DNA of 47,031 nucleotides from Phycisphaerae bacterium. Lineage in GTDB: Bacteria > Chloroflexota > Anaerolineae > 4572-78 > J111. The notes under the pieces are model-generated. The model did not search any database. It saw only the letters and a program-made list of their open reading frames with translations, and was not told the DNA's origin. Positions 41,281 through 47,031 of this stretch are shown here, one piece after another. The position numbers and the translations under genes were made by a program. Location: the NCBI GenBank assembly GCA_028285035.1, contig JANQQF010000158.1:1-47031 (forward strand), written 5' to 3'. Positions within the stretch are counted from its first letter, which is position 1. Each line of letters opens with the position of its first letter.

Positions 41281-44200
41281 TTGAATAGTATAAGAAATGT
41301 TAGCTTCTACAGCAGACCTATCTTAAAAAGTTTGCTACTGATAGCCACAGTGTTCGTATTTACACTGGTGGCTAATTTGAGTGTTATTCATGATGCTCAT
41401 GCACAGTGTCCTGACTGCTTGCATGGCGTCAAGGAATTAACACTCAAGATGACCTATCGTACTACTGGTGCGGATCCAAATGAGCGCATCCGCGTGCGAG
41501 AAGGTAGTTCATCTGGAACTGTCATTTTTGACAGCTGGACGGATAGTAATCCTGATCCAGGGCTAGATGTTGGAGATACTTTCTCCTTTCAGATTAGCTC
41601 ACCTGGATCAAACATCTACGTCACTCTTGAGGGGAGTAATCACCCAACCGAGTTTGTTAAAGCGGTGTATACGACCGATTGTAGCCTCGAGGTTGGGGAC
41701 GAAGATGGTAATACTTACCCTAGCTATATCAAGTTTAGAGTCGATGCCATCATTACTGATGCCGAGGCTGATCCCAATATTTGTACAGCCCCACCTCCTC
41801 CCCCTTGTGACTGTGTCGATGGGATGGCCAATATCACTCTAAAGCTTGATTACCGAACCTCCGGCGGTGATCCGAACGAACGAATTCGAGTTCGAGATGC
41901 TGATACCTTAGAGGTTCTTTTTGATAGCTACAATGATGGCAACCCAAACCCTGGTATTTCCGTTGGGTCACAGTTTTCATTTGATGTCTCCAACCCAGGA
42001 AACACAATTTGGGTCACTGTACAAGGCAACAACCACTCATCCGAAACGGTAAAAGCCTCCTTTAGCACGAATTGTAACCTTGATATTAATGACACAAGTG
42101 GTAATAGCTATATTCGGTTTAAAGTAAAAGGTATTGTTACTGATGCTGAAGATGATCCTAGTATCTGTGAACCAGAAACAGGCTCGATTACGATTAAGAA
42201 AATCACCAACCCCACTGATAGCACCAAAACCTTCAGTTTTGAAGGGGATTTGGATGTTTCTGATTTAGGCCACAACGAAACAGATACGACCAACGATCTG
42301 CTTGCGGGCGATTATAATGTGACCGAATTGGTTCCTGCCGGTTGGGAATTGGATAGTGTCGTCTGTGTTGGTGGTGATAGCACCCAAATTACAGATGGTG
42401 TGACAATTCATCTAGATCCGGCTGAGGATATCACCTGTACCTTTACCAACAGCAAATTGCCACCTAATGAGTGTCCAACCAACATCGACTTCGAAGGATA
42501 TGCCGCAGGTACAATTGTTAGCAATCAGTTCCCCGGTGTTGTGATTACAACGAATGATCCTGATGACCATCCGTTAATGATTTTTGATACGGCTAACGTT
42601 ACCGGTGGCGACAACGATTTGGGTGCGCCTAACTCAACGTTTGGTGGTCCTGGTCAGGGTTCAGGTGGTGAGGCTGGTAACCCTGGAGAAAACTCACAAA
42701 GTCTAGGTAAAGTGCTCATCATTTCCCAAGACGGTAGTACAACCAATCCGAACGACTCTTCCGGTGGCGGTACCATTACCTTCACCTTTACTGATCCGGC
42801 TGATGTGACGAGCATCAGTATTTTGGATGTGGACGATGATGAAGTCGCCGGAACAGTAAAAGCCTACGATAGTAGCAACAACCTGCTTAAGACGGTTGAC
42901 ATTGTAGGTTTAGGTAATAACAGCTACCAAGAACTCCCGATTATGACCTCCGGCGTTAAGAAACTGGAAGTATTCTTGCCCAGTAGTGGCGCCATTCCTG
43001 GTTTGACCTTCTGTGAAACACCACCAGAAGTATATAATTTGGGCGATTTCATCTGGAATGATACCAACGAAAATGGTGTTCAAGATGATGGTGAGCAAGG
43101 TATTGAAGGCGTTGAGCTTGAGTTGTATGTCGATGGCGAGACCTTTGTTGTCGATACCGATACAACAGACGCTAATGGCGAATATCTCTTCCCCAACCTA
43201 CCTGATGGCGACTACATCGTTAAGATTGTAGATAGCAACTTTGATCCCGGTGGTGCTTTGAATGGCTATAGCTATAGCCCCAAAGATGCCAGTGTCAATG
43301 ATGCTGAAGACAGCGATTTTGACAGTGGTACAGGCGAAGCTCCTGGCACGATTGCTGGGGCTGATAACCTGACTGTTGATGGTGGCTTCTACATACCTGA
43401 ATTAGCCAGTTTAGGTGACTTTGTCTGGGAAGACTTGGACTTAGATGGTATTCAGGATGATGGTGAGCCAGGTATTGAGTTTGTGACTGTGACGTTGACT
43501 GGCGGTGGTCCTGACGGTGTCATCGGCACCGGTGGTGACGATACGACCGAGGCAACACAAACAAATAGCGACGGTTTCTATGAATTCACCGGTTTGAATC
43601 CAGGTGAAGAGTACAAAGTGACCTTCGGCGAGCCAAGTGGCTACAAGTTCACAAAGCAAAACGAAGGCAGTAACGATGCCGTGGATAGCGATGCTGATCC
43701 AAGCAACGGAATGAGCCAAATCGTTACCTTAGGCTCAGGCGAACACAACCCGACCCTTGATGCGGGTCTAGTTCAGTTGGCAAGCTTGGGTGACTATGTC
43801 TGGGAAGACCTAGATGGTGATGGCATTCAAGATGGCAATGAGCCAGGTGTCGAAAATGTAACAGTTACCTTGACGGGCGGTGGCCCTGACGGTGTCATCG
43901 GCACAGGTAGTGATGACACAACCGATACAACTACGACAGACAGTGACGGCTTGTACGGCTTCGATGGCTTGAACCCCGGTGAAGAGTACAAAGTGACCTT
44001 CACCTTGCCAAATGGCTATGAATTTACAAAGCAGAACCAAGGCAGCAACGATGCCGTAGACAGCGATGCTGATCCAAGCAACGGTATGAGCCAAGTGGTC
44101 ACGCTTGATCCTGGTGAGGACAACCCAACACTTGATGCGGGTCTGGTCCAAACTGCGAGCTTAGGCGACTATGTGTGGGAAGACCTAGATGGTGATGGCA

Positions 44201-47031
44201 TTCAAGATGGCAATGAGCCAGGTGTCGAAGATGTAACAGTGACGCTGACCGGCGGTGGTCCTGATGGCGTGATTGGTACCGGTGGTGATGACACCACGGA
44301 CACAACCACCACAGACAGTGACGGTTTGTACGGTTTCGACAACTTGAACCCCGGTGAAGAGTACAAAGTAACCTTCACCTTGCCAAATGGCTATGAATTT
44401 ACAAAGCAGAACCAAGGTAGTAACGATGCAGTAGACAGTGATGCTGATCCAAGTAACGGTATGAGCCAAGTGGTCACGCTTGACTCAGGTGAGAACAACC
44501 TAACACTTGATGCGGGTCTGATCCAGCCAGCTAGCTTAGGTGACTACGTCTGGGAAGACTTGGACTTAGACGGTATCCAAGATGGCGATGAGCCAGGTGT
44601 TGAAAATGTAACGGTTACATTGACCGGTGGTGGTCCTGATGGTGTGATTGGCACTGGTGGTGACGATACCACTGATACAACCACCACCGACAGCGATGGC
44701 TTGTATGGCTTCGATGATCTGAATCCGGGTGAAGAGTACAAGGTGACGTTCGAAGAGCCAACTGGCTACAGCTTCACGGAGCAAAATGCAGGCAGTAACG
44801 ATGCCGTGGACAGCGATGCTGATCCAAGCAACGGTATGAGCCAAGTTGTAACACTCGACTCAGGTGAGAACAACCCGACCCTTGATGCGGGTCTGATCCA
44901 GCCCGCCAGCTTGGGCGACTATGTCTGGGAAGACCTTGATGCAGACGGCATTCAAGATGGTAATGAGCCAGGTGTTGAAAACGTAACGGTTACATTGACC
45001 GGCGGTGGTCCTGATGGTGTGATTGGTACAGGTGGTGATGACACAACTGATACCACAACCACGGACAGTGATGGCTTGTACGGCTTCGACGACTTGAACC
45101 CCGGTGAAGAGTATAAAGTGACCTTTACCTTGCCAAGTGGTTACGACTTCACGGAGCAAAATGCAGGTAGTGACGATGCCGTGGATAGCGATGCTGATCC
45201 AAGCAACGGTATGAGCCAAGTTGTAACACTCGACTCTGGCGAGAACAACCCAACGCTTGACGCAGGTTTGATCCAAACCGCCAGCTTAGGTGACTATGTT
45301 TGGGAAGATCTTGATGCAGATGGCATTCAGGATGGCAATGAGCCAGGTGTTGAAGGTGTAACTGTAACCTTGACTGGTGGCGGCCCTGACGGTGTGATTG
45401 GCACGGGTGGTGACGATACCACTGATACAACCACAACCGATAGTGACGGTCTGTACGGCTTCGACGGTCTGAATCCAGGTGAAGAGTACAAAGTAACGTT
45501 CGAAGCGCCAGACGGCTATGATTTCACACTGCAGAACCAAGGCAGCAACGATGCCGTGGACAGCGATGCTGATCCAAGCAACGGTATGAGCCAAGTTGTA
45601 ACGCTTGAGTCTGGCGAGAACAACCCGACACTTGATGCGGGTCTGATCCAGCCCGCCAGCTTGGGTGACTATGTTTGGGAAGATCTTGATGCAGATGGTA
45701 TTCAAGATGGTAATGAGCCAGGTGTCGAAGGTGTAACGGTCACCTTGACCGGTGGCGGTCCTGATGGTGTAATTGGCACGGGTGGTGACGATACCACTGA
45801 TACAACCACAACCGATAGTGACGGTCTGTACGGCTTCGATGAATTAAATCCGAGCGAAGAGTACAAAGTGACCTTCACCCTGCCAAGTGGTTACGACTTC
45901 ACAGAGCAGAATGCAGGCAGTAATGATGCCGTGGATAGTGATGCTGATCCGAGCAACGGTATGAGCCAAGTGGTAACACTCGAGTCTGGTGAGAACAACC
46001 CAACACTTGACGCCGGTTTGATCCAGCCCGCCAGCTTGGGCGACTATGTTTGGGAAGATCTTGATGCAGATGGTATCCAAGATAATGACGAACCAGGCGT
46101 TGAAGGTGTAACCGTAACCTTGACCGGTGGCGGTCCTGACGGTGTGATTGGTACAGGCGGTGACGACACCACTGATACCACAACCACGGACAGCGATGGC
46201 TTCTACGAATTCACGGATCTGAACCCTGGTGAAGAGTACAAAGTAACATTCGAAGAGCCAAGTGGGTATAGCTTCACGGAGCAAAACGCAGGCAGTAATG
46301 ACGCCGTGGATAGCGATGCTGATCCAAGCAACGGTATGAGCCAAGTGGTAACGCTCGAGTCTGGTGAGAACAACCCGACAATCGACGCCGGTCTAGTTCA
46401 GCCAGCTAGCCTTGGCGATACAGTCTGGGAAGATCTTGATGCAGATGGTATTCAAGATGGTGATGAACCAGGTGTTGAAGATGTAACCGTAACCTTGACC
46501 GGTGGCGGTCCTGACGGTGTGATTGGTACAGGCGGTGACGACACGACCGATACAACTACGACTGACAGCGACGGCTTCTATGAATTCACCGATCTGAATC
46601 CGGGTGAAGAGTACAAAGTAACATTTGAAGCGCCAAGTGGCTATAGCTTCACGGAGCAAAACGCAGGCAGTAATGACGCCGTGGATAGCGATGCTGATCC
46701 AAGCAACGGTATGAGCCAAGTTGTAACGCTTGAATCAGGCGAGAACGACCCAACGATTGATGCAGGTCTGATCCAAACTGCCAGCCTGGGTGACTACGTC
46801 TGGGAAGATCTTGATGCAGACGGCATTCAGGATGGCAATGAGCCAGGTGTTGAAGGTGTAACCGTAACCCTGACGGGCGGCGGTCCTGACGGTGTGATTG
46901 GTACAGGCGGTGACGACACCACTGATACCACAACCACGGACAGTGATGGCTTGTATGGCTTCGACGACTTGAACCCCGGCGAAGAGTATAAAGTGACCTT
47001 CACCTTGCCAAGTGGCTACGACTTTACAAAG
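41281..47031 (+). CDS. Giant secreted surface protein with SdrD-B-like repeats (partial, runs off right edge)
   Basis: One uninterrupted frame of 1917 codons to the window end. Signal peptide about 1-41 (core LLLIATVFVFTLVANL, cleavage after AHA). Two tandem ~115-residue Cys-containing beta domains follow (about 45-165 and 175-295, each with YRT-G-x-DPNERIRVR). A prealbumin-like domain (301-395, from GSITIKK to ITCTFTNSK) and a lectin- or CUB-like beta domain (about 398-580, starting CPTNIDFEGY) come next. From residue 586 there are eleven SdrD-B-like modules of ~125 residues, each starting SLGDYVWEDLDGDGIQDGNE (Ca-binding DxDxDG type). The start is TTG at 41281 with AGGAGG 5 bases upstream; an in-frame ATG at 41242 is the alternative. 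Likely a calcium-stiffened adhesin or S-layer-like filament; the anchor must lie beyond the window. Confidence 0.9.
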   Translation, partial: MNSIRNVSFYSRPILKSLLLIATVFVFTLVANLSVIHDAHAQCPDCLHGVKELTLKMTYRTTGADPNERIRVREGSSSGTVIFDSWTDSNPDPGLDVGDTFSFQISSPGSNIYVTLEGSNHPTEFVKAVYTTDCSLEVGDEDGNTYPSYIKFRVDAIITDAEADPNICTAPPPPPCDCVDGMANITLKLDYRTSGGDPNERIRVRDADTLEVLFDSYNDGNPNPGISVGSQFSFDVSNPGNTIWVTVQGNNHSSETVKASFSTNCNLDINDTSGNSYIRFKVKGIVTDAEDDPSICEPETGSITIKKITNPTDSTKTFSFEGDLDVSDLGHNETDTTNDLLAGDYNVTELVPAGWELDSVVCVGGDSTQITDGVTIHLDPAEDITCTFTNSKLPPNECPTNIDFEGYAAGTIVSNQFPGVVITTNDPDDHPLMIFDTANVTGGDNDLGAPNSTFGGPGQGSGGEAGNPGENSQSLGKVLIISQDGSTTNPNDSSGGGTITFTFTDPADVTSISILDVDDDEVAGTVKAYDSSNNLLKTVDIVGLGNNSYQELPIMTSGVKKLEVFLPSSGAIPGLTFCETPPEVYNLGDFIWNDTNENGVQDDGEQGIEGVELELYVDGETFVVDTDTTDANGEYLFPNLPDGDYIVKIVDSNFDPGGALNGYSYSPKDASVNDAEDSDFDSGTGEAPGTIAGADNLTVDGGFYIPELASLGDFVWEDLDLDGIQDDGEPGIEFVTVTLTGGGPDGVIGTGGDDTTEATQTNSDGFYEFTGLNPGEEYKVTFGEPSGYKFTKQNEGSNDAVDSDADPSNGMSQIVTLGSGEHNPTLDAGLVQLASLGDYVWEDLDGDGIQDGNEPGVENVTVTLTGGGPDGVIGTGSDDTTDTTTTDSDGLYGFDGLNPGEEYKVTFTLPNGYEFTKQNQGSNDAVDSDADPSNGMSQVVTLDPGEDNPTLDAGLVQTASLGDYVWEDLDGDGIQDGNEPGVEDVTVTLTGGGPDGVIGTGGDDTTDTTTTDSDGLYGFDNLNPGEEYKVTFTLPNGYEFTKQNQGSNDAVDSDADPSNGMSQVVTLDSGENNLTLDAGLIQPASLGDYVWEDLDLDGIQDGDEPGVENVTVTLTGGGPDGVIGTGGDDTTDTTTTDSDGLYGFDDLNPGEEYKVTFEEPTGYSFTEQNAGSNDAVDSDADPSNGMSQVVTLDSGENNPTLDAGLIQPASLGDYVWEDLDADGIQDGNEPGVENVTVTLTGGGPDGVIGTGGDDTTDTTTTDSDGLYGFDDLNPGEEYKVTFTLPSGYDFTEQNAGSDDAVDSDADPSNGMSQVVTLDSGENNPTLDAGLIQTASLGDYVWEDLDADGIQDGNEPGVEGVTVTLTGGGPDGVIGTGGDDTTDTTTTDSDGLYGFDGLNPGEEYKVTFEAPDGYDFTLQNQGSNDAVDSDADPSNGMSQVVTLESGENNPTLDAGLIQPASLGDYVWEDLDADGIQDGNEPGVEGVTVTLTGGGPDGVIGTGGDDTTDTTTTDSDGLYGFDELNPSEEYKVTFTLPSGYDFTEQNAGSNDAVDSDADPSNGMSQVVTLESGENNPTLDAGLIQPASLGDYVWEDLDADGIQDNDEPGVEGVTVTLTGGGPDGVIGTGGDDTTDTTTTDSDGFYEFTDLNPGEEYKVTFEEPSGYSFTEQNAGSNDAVDSDADPSNGMSQVVTLESGENNPTIDAGLVQPASLGDTVWEDLDADGIQDGDEPGVEDVTVTLTGGGPDGVIGTGGDDTTDTTTTDSDGFYEFTDLNPGEEYKVTFEAPSGYSFTEQNAGSNDAVDSDADPSNGMSQVVTLESGENDPTIDAGLIQTASLGDYVWEDLDADGIQDGNEPGVEGVTVTLTGGGPDGVIGTGGDDTTDTTTTDSDGLYGFDDLNPGEEYKVTFTLPSGYDFTK
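43036..47031 (+). repeat. Tandem array of eleven SdrD-B-like modules, 375-bp period
   Basis: Module starts at 43036 (divergent, 372 bp), then 43408, 43783, 44158, 44533, 44908, 45283, 45658, 46033, 46408 and 46783 (cut by the edge). From the second on, the spacing is exactly 375 bp. Modules three to eleven are very similar at DNA level, with phrases such as ggtggtcctgatggtgtgat conserved, so duplication or gene conversion has been recent. Confidence 0.95.

Noticed and set aside
43441..46933. Many minus-strand open frames of 60-170 codons across the repeat array, sharing phrases such as MAHTVAWISIAIHG
   Set aside because: They are antisense shadows of the SdrD-B-like modules, recurring with the same 375-bp period and lacking ribosome sites; the plus-strand frame is continuous and has clear domains.
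43036..47031. Regular repeats considered as a CRISPR array
   Set aside because: The unit is 375 bp, coding and nearly identical throughout, without alternating short repeats and unique spacers.

Overview
The window looks like a chromosomal segment of a Chloroflexota bacterium (Anaerolineae/Caldilineae-like), moderate in GC and gene-dense. This placement is inferred from gene content: AAA_35-type ATPases with a short N-terminal coiled-coil adaptor, a long GAF/PAS sensor fused to an ATPase, a DUF1800/DUF1501 pair, SdrD-B-like surface repeats, several AraC regulators, GTG/TTG starts with strong Shine-Dalgarno sequences, and short imperfect inverted repeats between genes. No rRNA, tRNA or CRISPR array was seen.

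Layout. 1-1445: the 3' end of an IS1595-type transposase and a possible macro-domain-like protein. 1700-7625: three co-directional ATPase genes, namely a receiver/GAF/PAS sensor ending in a STAND-like ATPase, then two paralogous coiled-coil + AAA_35 proteins. 7772-10103: an ECF-type sigma factor with a long cysteine-rich tail, overlapping an MFS exporter. 10100-15270: a nucleotidyltransferase-like protein, a secreted HExxH protein, and a secreted LysM/beta-propeller protein ending in two domains that resemble animal APCDD1. 15391-17937: an AraC regulator, then a TetR gene and an SDR gene that share an operator-like 16-mer. 18031-23163 (minus strand): a DUF1800-DUF1501 operon followed by a membrane-anchored helical-repeat protein and its soluble paralogue. 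23640-25765: an OmpR-type response regulator and histidine kinase preceded by Pho-box-like direct repeats. 25762-28605: a small unknown protein, an SDR, a DinB-like protein and a quinone-oxidoreductase-like protein. 28814-37058: MscS channel, solute-binding lipoprotein, three small membrane proteins, a lipoprotein fusing a metallo-beta-lactamase fold to an intradiol-dioxygenase-like domain, and two AraC regulators. 37581-40609: an HTH protein with a histone-like lysine tail, a CYTH-like/CHAD protein and a ParA ATPase. 41281-end: one very large secreted protein with at least eleven ~125-residue SdrD-B-like modules, running off the right edge.

The strongest candidate for an undescribed system is 37581-40609. 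CHAD domains bind polyphosphate, lysine-rich tails bind DNA and polyphosphate, and ParA ATPases position cargo on the nucleoid, so the three genes together suggest a machine that tethers and partitions polyphosphate granules. Between the first and second gene there is RNA structure with mutually exclusive pairings, resembling an attenuator. Other notable items are the bacterial APCDD1-like tandem, the MBL/intradiol fusion, the ATPase trio, and the adhesin repeat array with an exact 375-bp period.
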